Shown here one piece after another: positions 15,720 to 23,500 of a stretch of 64,000 bases of DNA. The notes beneath the pieces are model-generated. The model worked only from the letters and a program-made list of their open reading frames with translations. It ran no database searches and had not been told where the DNA came from. Position 1 is the stretch's first letter; each line of letters opens with the position of its first letter. The position numbers and the translations under genes were made by a program. The stretch comes from Cyanobacteria bacterium OH_PDB_230 (GTDB lineage: Bacteria; Cyanobacteriota; Vampirovibrionia; Gastranaerophilales; Gastranaerophilaceae): NCBI GenBank assembly GCA_023421795.1, contig JAEZSO010000002.1:558001-622000 (forward strand), in the 5' to 3' direction.

Positions 15720-17675
15720 ATGTTAGTACAAGGTCTTAATGTCCCATGTTTTAGTAGTCCAAAAATGGCAAATAAAATGGACAACAATCAAACTTATGAG
15801 GCTGCTTTACAATCAAGAGAGAAAAAAACAAATTATTATTCAAGTTTAGGAGTGCACAAAGCTTATTCAATGATTTCTTTTGCCGGTTATTTTGACAATA
15901 TGGATACAGATGCTGTATCTATTGCGAATGAGGTTTTGGCAAATGCAAAAAGTGCAAACTATCTTTCTAAAGATGAATTAGTTAAGAAATCTTTGGAAAC
16001 AGAAGGTACACAGCTTACAAAAGATGGTTCTTTGGTTATTGATACAGGTGAATATACCGGAAGAACTACAGGAGCTAAGTTCTTTGTCAAGTCGGATTCC
16101 GTGAAAGATAGAATTCATTGGGACGGAGACAATAATATTGGAATTTCTCCAGAGTCAGCAGATGCAATTTACGGTAAATTGAAAGATTACTTAAAAGGCA
16201 AAGATTTATATGTTTACAACGGGCAAATAGGGGCTGACGATAAGTCTGCAATAGGTGCAACGTTTATAAATACTTCGCCTGCACAATCATTGTTTGTTAA
16301 AAATATGTTTAGAGAACCTTCAGCTGAGTTTAAAAAGAACTTCGATCCGAAGTTGACTGTTATTTCGGTGCCTGAATTTAAGCTTAGTGAAGAAGAAAGA
16401 AAAGCGTACGGACTAAAAAAAGATGTATTAATTATTGTTGATGTTGATAAAGGATTAATTATTTCTACAGGAAGTAAATATTCAGGTGAAAATAAAAAGT
16501 CAGTATTTTCATTGGTTAATTATTTAGCTCCTGAAAAAAACATATTGCCAATGCACTGTTCTGCCAATGTAGGTGACGAAGGGGACGTGGCATTGTTCTT
16601 CGGGCTTTCAGGTACGGGAAAAACAACATTGTCTGCTGACCCTTTGAGAAATATCATAGGTGATGACGAGCATTTGTGGAGCAAGGACGGAATCTCAAAT
16701 ATTGAAGGCGGTTGTTATGCCAAGATGATTAATTTAAGCAAAGAAAATGAACCCGATATTTGGGATGCATCAAATCAATTTGGCTCAGTGCTTGAGAATG
16801 TTCCTGTTAATAAGGCTGGAAGACCTTTCTTCTCTTATGATATGAAAGATCCTGAATTCATAGAATCATTAAAGGAGCCAGGATTCTGTAAGATGCTTAG
16901 ACTCCCGGAAGCTTATATAGAAAAATTGACCGGCAGTGATGAGCAGTTCAATAAAACAATAAAAGATCCTGAATTCTTAAAAGTATTAAAAGATACTCAA
17001 GTAGAGAATACGAGAAGCAGCTATCCTATTAATTATATCAATAATGCTCTATTAGAAGGCAAAGTGGCAAAACAGCCTAAAAACGTTATATTCTTAACTT
17101 ATGACGCATCAGGCATTATGCCTCCTGTCGCTAAATTGTCACCGGAGCAGGCAAAATATTATTTTATGAGCGGCTATACAAGTAAGGTTGCGGGAACGGA
17201 AAGAGGAGTCAAAGAACCTCAGGCTACTTTCTCAGCTTGTTTTGGGGCTCCATTTATGCCGCTACATCCTGTAGAATATGCTAATTTGTTGGAAGATAAA
17301 ATAAATACAGTCAGAGGCCAAGGCCAGGACTGCAATGTATGGCTCATTAACACAGGTCTTATCGGCGGTGCTTACGGCAAAGGTGGGGAAAGAATAAGTA
17401 TCAAAGATACAAGAACTCTTTTAAATGCCGTGTTGAAAGGCGAATTAAAAGACTCTGAATTTGTTAAAGATGCAATATTCGGATTTGAAATTCCAAAAGA
17501 ATGTAAAGGCGTCAAATCTGAAATATTAAATCCTAAAAATGCCTGGTCTGATAAAGTAGCTTATGATGATACAGCTAAAAAGTTGGCAAAAAGTTTCCAA
17601 GAAAACTTCAAGCAATATGAAGATAATGATGATGCAAAACTTTTGGCAGAAAAATACGGGCCTAAAGTAGATTAA
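15720..17675 (+). CDS. pckA: Phosphoenolpyruvate carboxykinase (ATP) with a lineage-specific N-terminal extension
   Basis: Catalyses oxaloacetate + ATP to PEP + CO2 + ADP, used in gluconeogenesis or, in fermenters, in reverse for CO2 fixation and ATP gain. Key motifs are present: MHCSANVG, the kinase loop GLSGTGKTTLSADP, GDDEH, the EGGCYAKM segment and the C-terminal GAYGKGGERI. I chose the ATG at 15720 because AGAGG lies 7 nt upstream; the TTG 45 nt earlier has no such support. At 651 residues it is about 110 longer than the ~540-residue enzyme of E. coli. The extra is mostly N-terminal: a polar leader ending in MISFAGYF (Phe54), the same kind of element seen in unrelated neighbours. Confidence 0.95.
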   Translation: MLVQGLNVPCFSSPKMANKMDNNQTYEAALQSREKKTNYYSSLGVHKAYSMISFAGYFDNMDTDAVSIANEVLANAKSANYLSKDELVKKSLETEGTQLTKDGSLVIDTGEYTGRTTGAKFFVKSDSVKDRIHWDGDNNIGISPESADAIYGKLKDYLKGKDLYVYNGQIGADDKSAIGATFINTSPAQSLFVKNMFREPSAEFKKNFDPKLTVISVPEFKLSEEERKAYGLKKDVLIIVDVDKGLIISTGSKYSGENKKSVFSLVNYLAPEKNILPMHCSANVGDEGDVALFFGLSGTGKTTLSADPLRNIIGDDEHLWSKDGISNIEGGCYAKMINLSKENEPDIWDASNQFGSVLENVPVNKAGRPFFSYDMKDPEFIESLKEPGFCKMLRLPEAYIEKLTGSDEQFNKTIKDPEFLKVLKDTQVENTRSSYPINYINNALLEGKVAKQPKNVIFLTYDASGIMPPVAKLSPEQAKYYFMSGYTSKVAGTERGVKEPQATFSACFGAPFMPLHPVEYANLLEDKINTVRGQGQDCNVWLINTGLIGGAYGKGGERISIKDTRTLLNAVLKGELKDSEFVKDAIFGFEIPKECKGVKSEILNPKNAWSDKVAYDDTAKKLAKSFQENFKQYEDNDDAKLLAEKYGPKVD

Positions 17676-17691
17676 CAAACGTTAAGATATC

Positions 17692-17732
17692 AGAGAAGGG
17701 TTCTTGAACAAGAATCCTTCTCTCTTTTTTGC
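17692..17732 (+). terminator. Strong intrinsic terminator after pckA
   Basis: GAGAAGGGTTCTT (17693-17705), a four-base loop and AAGAATCCTTCTC (17710-17722) form a 13-bp stem with one G-T pair, followed by TCTTTTTT. Confidence 0.9.
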
Positions 17733-17828
17733 CAAAATGGAGTTCTTTGATTGTAGGTAAAAAGACATCAATAAAAATTTCTTCTTAAAGAGTATTCCTT
17801 TAATTATATTTCTGCTATGCTAAAATAA

Positions 17829-17842
17829 TTCGGTATGCCGAA
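17829..17842. promoter_or_regulatory. Inverted repeat in the bioB promoter region, candidate operator
   Basis: TTCGG-TATG-CCGAA is a perfect 5-bp inverted repeat, 28 bp before the bioB ATG and just after a TAAAAT that could be its -10 box. A repressor bound here would block transcription. The half-site resembles elements in the promoter region of the DtxR-type gene at 22833. It does not look like a BirA operator, and no birA was seen here. Confidence 0.4.
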
Positions 17843-17869
17843 AATATTTGAAGAACATAAGGAATTCAT

Positions 17870-18808
17870 ATGGAAAATAAATATAATTTAGAAGGATTAT
17901 TAAACTTATATGAGTTAAAGTTAGAAGAGCTTATAGCTATCTCGTCTGATATTACAAAATCGAATTTTGAAAATTCCGTAGAATTTTGCAGTATTATAAG
18001 CGCTAAGACGGGTAAGTGTCAGGAAAATTGCAAGTATTGTTCTCAGAGCGCTCATAATGAAGCAAAAGTTCAGGTTCATCCCCTATTGCCTCTAGAAGAA
18101 GTTAAAAAGGCTGCATTAGACGCAAAAGAAAACGGCGCAACAAGATTTTGTATAGTTACCTCAGGAAGAGCACCTGAAGGTGAAGATTTCAATAAAATTA
18201 TAGAAATGATTAAAGCCGTAAAAGAGATAGATGGCTTACATTCTTGCTGCTCACTTGGAATACTTGGAGAAGAGCAGGTAAAACAGCTTAAAGAGGCCGG
18301 AGTGGAAAGGTACAACCATAATATTAATACTGCGGAATCTTTCCATGAAAATATTTGTACAACCCACAGTTTCCAAGACAGAATCAACACGGTAAAATTG
18401 ATTCAAAAATACGGGATTGAAGCTTGTACAGGCGTTATTATCGGCATGGGTGAATCAAGAGAACAAAGAATAGAAATGGCTATAGAGCTGGCTAAGTTAA
18501 AACCAAAGTCTGTTCCAATCAACTTTTTAAACCCAATAGAGGGGACGCCTCTGGAAAATGCTCATTCAGCTATAGACGAAGAAGAAATCTTGAGAACGAT
18601 TTGTATTTTTAGAATCATCCTTCCGGAAGCCTTACTTAGATACGCAGGCGGAAGAACAACCAGATTTTCAAAAGAATATCAAAAATTAGGAATTAAAGCA
18701 GGAATAAATGCCTTGCTTGTCGGGAATTATTTGACAACCACAGGAACCACTCCAAAAGAAGATATGGAGTTGATAAATGATGAGGGGCTCTCTCTTATAA
18801 AAGGTTAG
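17870..18808 (+). CDS. bioB: Biotin synthase
   Basis: Radical-SAM enzyme that inserts sulfur into dethiobiotin to give biotin, using a [4Fe-4S] cluster for SAM cleavage and a sacrificial [2Fe-2S] cluster. The Cys triad C-x3-C-x2-C is seen in GKCQENCKYCSQS. Other family features are SCCSLG, ERYNHNINTAE, IIGMGES, PINFLNPIEGTPL and AGGRTT. At 312 residues it has normal length. The ATG has AAGGA upstream. No other biotin gene is in the window, so it is a lone bioB between two terminators, with its own promoter and a palindromic candidate operator. Confidence 0.95.
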   Translation: MENKYNLEGLLNLYELKLEELIAISSDITKSNFENSVEFCSIISAKTGKCQENCKYCSQSAHNEAKVQVHPLLPLEEVKKAALDAKENGATRFCIVTSGRAPEGEDFNKIIEMIKAVKEIDGLHSCCSLGILGEEQVKQLKEAGVERYNHNINTAESFHENICTTHSFQDRINTVKLIQKYGIEACTGVIIGMGESREQRIEMAIELAKLKPKSVPINFLNPIEGTPLENAHSAIDEEEILRTICIFRIILPEALLRYAGGRTTRFSKEYQKLGIKAGINALLVGNYLTTTGTTPKEDMELINDEGLSLIKG

Positions 18809-18833
18809 GTGCCTAGTAATATCGATTATTAAG

Positions 18834-18872
18834 AATTAGGGAATTTGAAAATTTACATTCCCTAATTTCTAT
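18834..18872. terminator. Terminator between convergent bioB and mnmA
   Basis: AATTAGGGAAT (18834-18844) pairs with ATTCCCTAATT (18857-18867) over a 12-base loop. It is followed by a T-rich stretch on the plus strand and preceded by A-rich bases that could serve the minus strand. Confidence 0.7.
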
Positions 18873-18896
18873 TTATTTGGCTTGTTTTTGAATTAT

Positions 18897-19970
18897 TTAT
18901 AAAACTTTTTCAATAATCCCTCCGCCTAAAACCACGTCCCCGTCATAGAAAACAATAGATTGCCCGGGGGTGAGAGATTTTTGAAGATCAATAAATTCAA
19001 CATTGACTTCATCTTCAGATGTTGGCGTTACTATGACATCGGTTTCTGTTTGAGCAGAACGAATTTTTGCTTTTAGCTCAACCTTGGAATCAAGCTTTTC
19101 AATTGAAATCCAATTGAGTTTATTCGCTGTAAGAGATTTTTTTAGTGTTGAGTCGGAAAATCCTACTACAACCTCGTTTGTTTCTTTTTTTAGTTCAACA
19201 ACGTACAGAGGTTGAGTGGAAGAAACTCCTATGCCTTTTCTCTGCCCGATAGTAAAGTTCCAAATCCCTGAGTGTTTGCCTAAGATTTTTCCTTCTGTAT
19301 CAACAATATTTCCTTCTTTTTCCTGAACTTCCAGAAGTTCATTGTAATCACCGCTGTAAAAATCTTGACTGTCTGGTTTTTCTGCAACTTTTAAGCCTTT
19401 ATATTTTGCTATTTCCCTTATTTCTTCTTTTGTATAGCCACCTAATGGGAGCAAAATGTTTTCCAACTGTTCCTGTTTTAATCTGTAGATAAAGTAAGAT
19501 TGGTCTTTTTTAGGGCTTATACCTTTTTTTAAAAGATATTTACTTTGCGCTTCATCAAATTCTACTCTTGCATAATGACCCGTTGCGAACTTGTCAAATT
19601 CAATCCCGGATTGCTTTGCAAGGAAGGGGAGAACATCAAATTTGATCAAGCTGTTGCACCAGATACAAGGGTTCGGGGTTCTTCCGGACAGGTATTCTTC
19701 TTTAAAATTTTCAAGAACAATTTTTTCATATTGCTCAACGCAGTCAAATACGTGGAAGGGAATCCCGATTTCTTCACATACTCTTCTGGCTTCTTCAATA
19801 TCCTCTTTTTCATCAGGGCCATAGCAGGCATTTTTTGTGCTTGAGGTCGAATTTATTTTTCCGCTCCAGATAGACATCGTTGCACCAATAACTTCATGGC
19901 CTTGTTCTTTTAACAAAAGTGCGGCTACTGATGAATCAACACCGCCGCTCATTCCAACTAATATTTTCAT
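18897..19970 (-). CDS. mnmA: tRNA-specific 2-thiouridylase MnmA, variant active site
   Basis: Thiolates U34 of tRNA-Lys, -Glu and -Gln with ATP and sulfur from a persulfide carrier. Seen: the PP-loop GMSGGVDSSVAA at residues 6-17, GRTPNPCIWCN (96-106), ATGHYARV and the C-terminal FTIGQRKGIG. 357 residues, normal length. Two changes from the E. coli pattern: the Asp of D-x-x-C is Cys (C102-I-W-C105), and the second catalytic Cys, normally in a SQDICF-like segment, is absent (SQDFYSGDY, 201-209). A Cys at residue 49 in an ACYGPDE insert could compensate. The start lies 35 nt inside the upstream acetyltransferase gene, so the two are translationally coupled. Confidence 0.92.
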   Translation of the reverse strand: MKILVGMSGGVDSSVAALLLKEQGHEVIGATMSIWSGKINSTSSTKNACYGPDEKEDIEEARRVCEEIGIPFHVFDCVEQYEKIVLENFKEEYLSGRTPNPCIWCNSLIKFDVLPFLAKQSGIEFDKFATGHYARVEFDEAQSKYLLKKGISPKKDQSYFIYRLKQEQLENILLPLGGYTKEEIREIAKYKGLKVAEKPDSQDFYSGDYNELLEVQEKEGNIVDTEGKILGKHSGIWNFTIGQRKGIGVSSTQPLYVVELKKETNEVVVGFSDSTLKKSLTANKLNWISIEKLDSKVELKAKIRSAQTETDVIVTPTSEDEVNVEFIDLQKSLTPGQSIVFYDGDVVLGGGIIEKVL

Positions 19971-20796
19971 TTATAATTTCTCCTTTACTTCGCAAATACT
20001 GCTCTATTTCTTTATTGCTGTTGGTGTTTAACAGCATGGGGTTTTCTATTTTTTTATTATTTATTGATATTATTTTTGCAGGATTACCAATAACTGTACT
20101 GTTGGCAGGCACATCATGCGTAATAAGCGCTCCTGCTCCTATTTTGGAATTCTTTCCAAGTTTGATTCTACCGAGCATTGTGGAATTCATTCCGATTGTT
20201 ACCCCGTCTTCTACAACGGTGTGCCTTAGGAAGTTGTTTCCTTTTCCAGTAGAACCTAGTACTGCTCGGCCAATTATGGTAACGTTGTTGCCGATTTCAG
20301 CAGTTTCACCTATTATGGCTCCTGTGTGATCAATAAAGATGTTTTTGCCGAGTTTGGCGCCAGGATGAATTTCTATTCCTGTAAAAAACCTTGAGATATT
20401 TTGAAATAATCTTGGAAGGACAGGGACTTTCCACTCATGGAGCTTGTGTATTACCCTATGGTTCCAAACTGCATGGAGGCCCGGGACAGAGAAGAAGGCT
20501 TCCAGACGACTTTTTGTGGCGTAGCTGTCACTTCTTACTACATTGTCTATTTCATCTGACATCGTTTTTATAAAATTGATTTTATTTTTAGACAAGGTTG
20601 ATAAAACCTTACCTTTTGCCAAAAATAAATCTGCAAAGAAGAATGCTCCAGCAGCAGCGCCAGTAAGAAGAATGGTTCTGCCTGGGTGTTTTTTGTTTTC
20701 GCTATTTCTTCCAAAAGGAATTTTGCCGGAATAGTTTCTGTTTGAAATCATTCTTCTGTTAGTATGTTGTATCTTGTTGAGTTCAAGATTTATCAT
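19936..20796 (-). CDS. cysE: Serine O-acetyltransferase with an unusual hydrophobic N-terminal extension
   Basis: Makes O-acetylserine from serine and acetyl-CoA, the first step of cysteine synthesis. The C-terminal ~180 residues are the EpsC/CysE type: HRVIHKLHEW, ISRFFTGIEIHPGAKLG, the hexapeptide-repeat left-handed beta helix (IDHTGAIIGETAEIG, NVTIIG) and a final GNPAKII. The first ~75 residues are extra: a polar leader with KIPFGRN and a hydrophobic segment TILLTGAAAGAFFFADLFL (~41-60) that could anchor the enzyme to the membrane. It overlaps mnmA by 35 nt and starts 11 bp after the 542-residue gene. Pairing with a thiouridylase links two users of sulfur, but that link is inference. Confidence 0.88.
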   Translation of the reverse strand: MINLELNKIQHTNRRMISNRNYSGKIPFGRNSENKKHPGRTILLTGAAAGAFFFADLFLAKGKVLSTLSKNKINFIKTMSDEIDNVVRSDSYATKSRLEAFFSVPGLHAVWNHRVIHKLHEWKVPVLPRLFQNISRFFTGIEIHPGAKLGKNIFIDHTGAIIGETAEIGNNVTIIGRAVLGSTGKGNNFLRHTVVEDGVTIGMNSTMLGRIKLGKNSKIGAGALITHDVPANSTVIGNPAKIISINNKKIENPMLLNTNSNKEIEQYLRSKGEIINENISWNERRC

Positions 20797-20807
20797 AGTT
20801 TTTCCTT

Positions 20808-22436
20808 TTATTTTCCTTTACTTGCGGCTATTTGTTGAGAGTAAAAATTTTCAAAAACTTTTGGTGTGAATGTGAAAGATTCATTTGTTCTGAAATCGTC
20901 TTTTGGCGATGATTTTGATTCTTTATTTTGTCTTTTTTTATTGTTGGTAACAAAAATATTGAATAATGGTATAGCACAACCAAGTGCCAGCCCTGAATAT
21001 AGCAGTCCTGCCGTTGCTGCAACATTTCGTTTCCAGAGGTTTTTACCGCTGAATTCAACTCCTCGAGCCGCGATTTCCCTGTAAGACTTTAAAGAGGTTT
21101 TGTTTGAGGAATCTATGTTGAATAAGACCTTGTTTTTGTCTAATAATTTGGCCACACCTTTTTCAACAAAGTTTCCTAAAACCAGCCAGTTAATGAATGC
21201 CAGATAGTCTCTTGTGCAAGATTCTCTGAGTTCGGTTTCGTCTCTTGCTGCAAGGAATCTCCCTATTAATGTTGCTGTAAATATTGTTTTTATTGCATTT
21301 CCGCTTGTAACAGCGCTCTTTAACTCTATTTTTTTTAGAAATTCTTTGAGGCTGTTTATCTTCATAACTTTGAAAGATAACGCTAAAATACCTAAACTCG
21401 CTCCTGTTTTTAAAAGAGTAAGCCTAAATTTACTTTTTTCTTGATCTTTTTCTTTTACTTTGCCGGGAGCCGTTTTGGTATAGTCTTGGTCCCCCACAAA
21501 GTCATCTTTTCCTGTTCTTTTCTTGGTTAAATACCTGTTAAAAGCCTGATTTCCTAACCCTATAGCTGCAACTAGACCCACTGCCCCAATCGATTTATAT
21601 TTGTTTATTGATTTCAATTTCGCTTCAGCCTTGCCTAAATCAAGAGCAGAGTCGAAAATTTCTTTTCCTAAATCGTGAGTGTCCCTGATGATATTTTTTA
21701 ATGACGTAGATAATGTTTTATTGCCGCTGATAAGCTCAATATCTTGCTCCGCCTTCAAGGCATTTGATATTCTTTGCTCAAGAATTTTAATTGCATTTTT
21801 AACATCATGTTTTGAGGCATTTTTATCTTTAATTATTTCACTGAATGTTTCAATTATCTGATCGCCATTTTTTGTTTTTTGAATGATATTTTGCCATTTT
21901 GAATCTTTCCATTTGATTTTTTTCCAGGCTGAATCGTCATACCATTCAACTTTATTCCAATCTATATCTGTCCATTTTGATGGTTTGTTGCCGTCAAGGC
22001 CCGAAAGATTTGAAAAGACATTTTTTACATACCCTTTTGCATCGTTGCCGCTGTCTGTCCAGTGTTTTTTTAGCGCGTCAAAAGTGTCATTGGTCGCCCA
22101 TATTTTAGAATTTATATTTATGTCTTTGTTTTTGACTTTGTTATGCACAGAAGCGATTCCCATTGCCGCTGCGCCTGCTGATAAACAAACAATTATCGTA
22201 CCTGTAAGTTCTCTGAAGAATGTTTCAAACCCTGCATACTTATTTCTTTTCTTTGTATCAATAATGGTTCTGGGTATGACCATAGAACCAACATCTACTG
22301 CTGCAGCGTTTACCATCGGGTTTGTGTTTATAGACATCAATGTCTGGGTAATGGCGCCGTCTAAAGGTCCTTTAAAAGATGTTTTGTTTTTTTGCCATTC
22401 GTATACATTATTATTTTTATCTAGAGTTAATTTCAT
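20808..22436 (-). CDS. Large hydrophobic lineage-specific protein with a TSFKG element (paralogue of the protein at 34018)
   Basis: 542 residues, family not named. The leader ends in NKTSFKG (Phe21). It aligns by eye along its length with the 530-residue protein at 34018-35610: NPMVNAAAVDVGSMVIPRTIIDTK against FPMVGVSVVDLTSTIIPRTLVDAK, FFRELTGTIIV against FRRESSGLVV, QAFNRYLTKK against QAINRYLTRK, and RFLAARDETELRESCTRD against RFFAAEDKNELRESVVRD. Several hydrophobic stretches suggest a multi-pass or membrane-associated protein. This copy has a Trp/Lys-rich insert (~130-185). It is the first gene of an operon with the serine acetyltransferase and mnmA. Function unknown. Confidence 0.7.
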   Translation of the reverse strand: MKLTLDKNNNVYEWQKNKTSFKGPLDGAITQTLMSINTNPMVNAAAVDVGSMVIPRTIIDTKKRNKYAGFETFFRELTGTIIVCLSAGAAAMGIASVHNKVKNKDININSKIWATNDTFDALKKHWTDSGNDAKGYVKNVFSNLSGLDGNKPSKWTDIDWNKVEWYDDSAWKKIKWKDSKWQNIIQKTKNGDQIIETFSEIIKDKNASKHDVKNAIKILEQRISNALKAEQDIELISGNKTLSTSLKNIIRDTHDLGKEIFDSALDLGKAEAKLKSINKYKSIGAVGLVAAIGLGNQAFNRYLTKKRTGKDDFVGDQDYTKTAPGKVKEKDQEKSKFRLTLLKTGASLGILALSFKVMKINSLKEFLKKIELKSAVTSGNAIKTIFTATLIGRFLAARDETELRESCTRDYLAFINWLVLGNFVEKGVAKLLDKNKVLFNIDSSNKTSLKSYREIAARGVEFSGKNLWKRNVAATAGLLYSGLALGCAIPLFNIFVTNNKKRQNKESKSSPKDDFRTNESFTFTPKVFENFYSQQIAASKGK

Positions 22437-22471
22437 TTATAAATCCTTTGTTTTTTCTAATTATGTAAAAA

Positions 22472-22502
22472 TAAAGCCCGCTTTCATTTGGATCAAGCGG
22501 GC
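22472..22502 (-). terminator. Intrinsic terminator of the Cys-rich peptide gene
   Basis: On the minus strand GCCCGCTT (22502-22495), an 11-base loop and AAGCGGGC (22483-22476) are followed by TTTATTTTT. The stem is unusually GC-rich for the region. It lies 21 bp after the peptide stop and 36 bp before the 542-residue gene. Confidence 0.85.
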
Positions 22503-22523
22503 CTGTTACATTTGTGTTTCACC

Positions 22524-22643
22524 TTATTTAAAACAACAATAACAACCTACTGATCTGCCTATAATGCAGCAGCAACAACAGATCATCATTTGTGACGAAC
22601 TTGAGTTTTTCTGAGATGTCTTTTTTGAAATAAGGCTAGTCAT
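22524..22643 (-). CDS. 39-residue Cys-rich peptide
   Basis: A complete small gene: AAGGA about 8 nt before an ATG (22643), 39 codons, TAA and a strong terminator just downstream. The N-terminal 19 residues are polar and Ser/Lys-rich (MTSLISKKTSQKNSSSSQ). The C-terminal half contains five consecutive Cys (22-26), then IIGRSVG, then C34, C36 and C37: eight Cys in 39 residues. It is divergent from a DtxR-type regulator whose own tail is Cys-rich, and CGG/CCG half-sites lie between them. A metal-binding peptide fits this context; a precursor peptide modified by radical-SAM enzymes (two lie 2-4 kb away) is the alternative. No homologue is known to me. Confidence 0.65.
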   Translation of the reverse strand: MTSLISKKTSQKNSSSSQMMICCCCCIIGRSVGCYCCFK

Positions 22644-22678
22644 TAGAAAATCCTTCTTTACAATTGGCTATATATAAG

Positions 22679-22714
22679 TTTCGGTAGTTGAAAAAAATTG
22701 TGTTATTCCGTAAA
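22679..22714. promoter_or_regulatory. Candidate regulatory half-sites upstream of the Cys-rich peptide
   Basis: TTTCGGT (22679-22685) and TTCCGTAAA (22706-22714) repeat the two halves of the palindrome found before the DtxR-type gene. They lie 36-71 bp upstream of the peptide start, where its promoter should be. Confidence 0.35.
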
Positions 22715-22763
22715 ATTATTAAATAATTAATTTTTAAAGTAATAATTTTGGCTATTGAAATAA

Positions 22764-22780
22764 TTTTCGGTTCACCGTAA
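22764..22780. promoter_or_regulatory. Candidate operator of the DtxR-type regulator gene
   Basis: TTTTCGG-TTCA-CCGTAAA is an imperfect palindrome ending 2 bp before a TATAAT box (22783-22788). DtxR-family proteins bind palindromes of this size and often repress their own genes. Autoregulation is inference. Confidence 0.45.
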
Positions 22781-22832
22781 ATTATAATATATATTAAGTA
22801 ACAAAATTTTTAATTAGTCAATAGGATACAAT

Positions 22833-23366
22833 ATGAAAAGTAAAAAAATATTAACGGCAAGTTCCGAAAATTATCTTAAAGCTATATCTTTCATTGTTAA
22901 AGAGCAAAAAGCAGCAAGGGTTAAGGATGTTTCAAAATATCTGAATATAGGACCTTCATCTGTGTCTGAGGCCTTAAAAGCACTTGCCGAAAAAGGTTAT
23001 ATCAATTATCAGCCTTATGGGATTATCACTTTGACAGAACTCGGTGAAAATATTTCTTCAGAGCTAAATGACAGGCATGATATAATCTGTAACTTTCTTG
23101 AGAATGTTCTATTGGTTGACAAAAGCATAGTAGATGAAAATGCAACAAAGATAGAGCACGGTGTTTCTGAAGAAGTGATGGAAAAGTTCATAAGATTTTT
23201 AACGTTTATGCAGACTTGTTCGTGCAAAGAACCGAAATGGATTAAAAGTTTCAAATATTATTCATTGAACGGTGAACTGCAGGCGAAGTGTAATTCTTGC
23301 ATTAAAAAGTGCAAAGATAACCCTGAGATAATGGACAATCGAAACTGTTGCGGGATGAGCAGCTAA
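22833..23366 (+). CDS. DtxR/MntR-family metal-dependent regulator with a Cys-rich C-terminus
   Basis: 177 residues. The N-terminal winged helix is typical of the family: LTASSENYLKAISFI, AARVKDVSKYLNIGPSSVSEALKALAEKGYI and a wing YGIITLTELG. The dimerisation region follows, with RHDIICNFL, DENATKIEHGVSEEVMEKFI and TFMQTC. Family members use this region to bind Mn or Fe and then bind DNA. The C-terminal ~55 residues are not the usual SH3-like/FeoA domain. They contain about nine Cys (TCSCKEPKW, CNSCIKKC, NRNCCG), able to bind zinc, iron or a cluster. It is divergent from the Cys-rich peptide gene, and a palindrome overlaps its promoter. Confidence 0.85.
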   Translation: MKSKKILTASSENYLKAISFIVKEQKAARVKDVSKYLNIGPSSVSEALKALAEKGYINYQPYGIITLTELGENISSELNDRHDIICNFLENVLLVDKSIVDENATKIEHGVSEEVMEKFIRFLTFMQTCSCKEPKWIKSFKYYSLNGELQAKCNSCIKKCKDNPEIMDNRNCCGMSS

Positions 23367-23500
23367 ATTTATTTGGATTGGTTGAAAAACTTTTTTATAT
23401 AATTTTTAATTTATGCGACTGTTGAAGTAGAATTAGCACTATTTATGAATGAAAATTCTTTCAGCTTAATATATTCTGAGAAATAATCTTGGAGTTTTTT

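Noticed and set aside
17829..17842. BirA (biotin) operator before bioB
   Set aside because: The 14-bp inverted repeat is too short and lacks the spaced TTGTAAAC-type arms that are typical of BirA sites.
22441..22510. Palindrome in 22476-22502 as an operator of the 542-residue gene
   Set aside because: Its GC-rich stem with an immediately following T run on the minus strand is better explained as the terminator of the Cys-rich peptide gene.
21883..22542. 219-codon open frame on the plus strand
   Set aside because: Antisense to the 542-residue gene and to the Cys-rich peptide gene; Phe/Ser-rich shadow without a ribosome-binding site.
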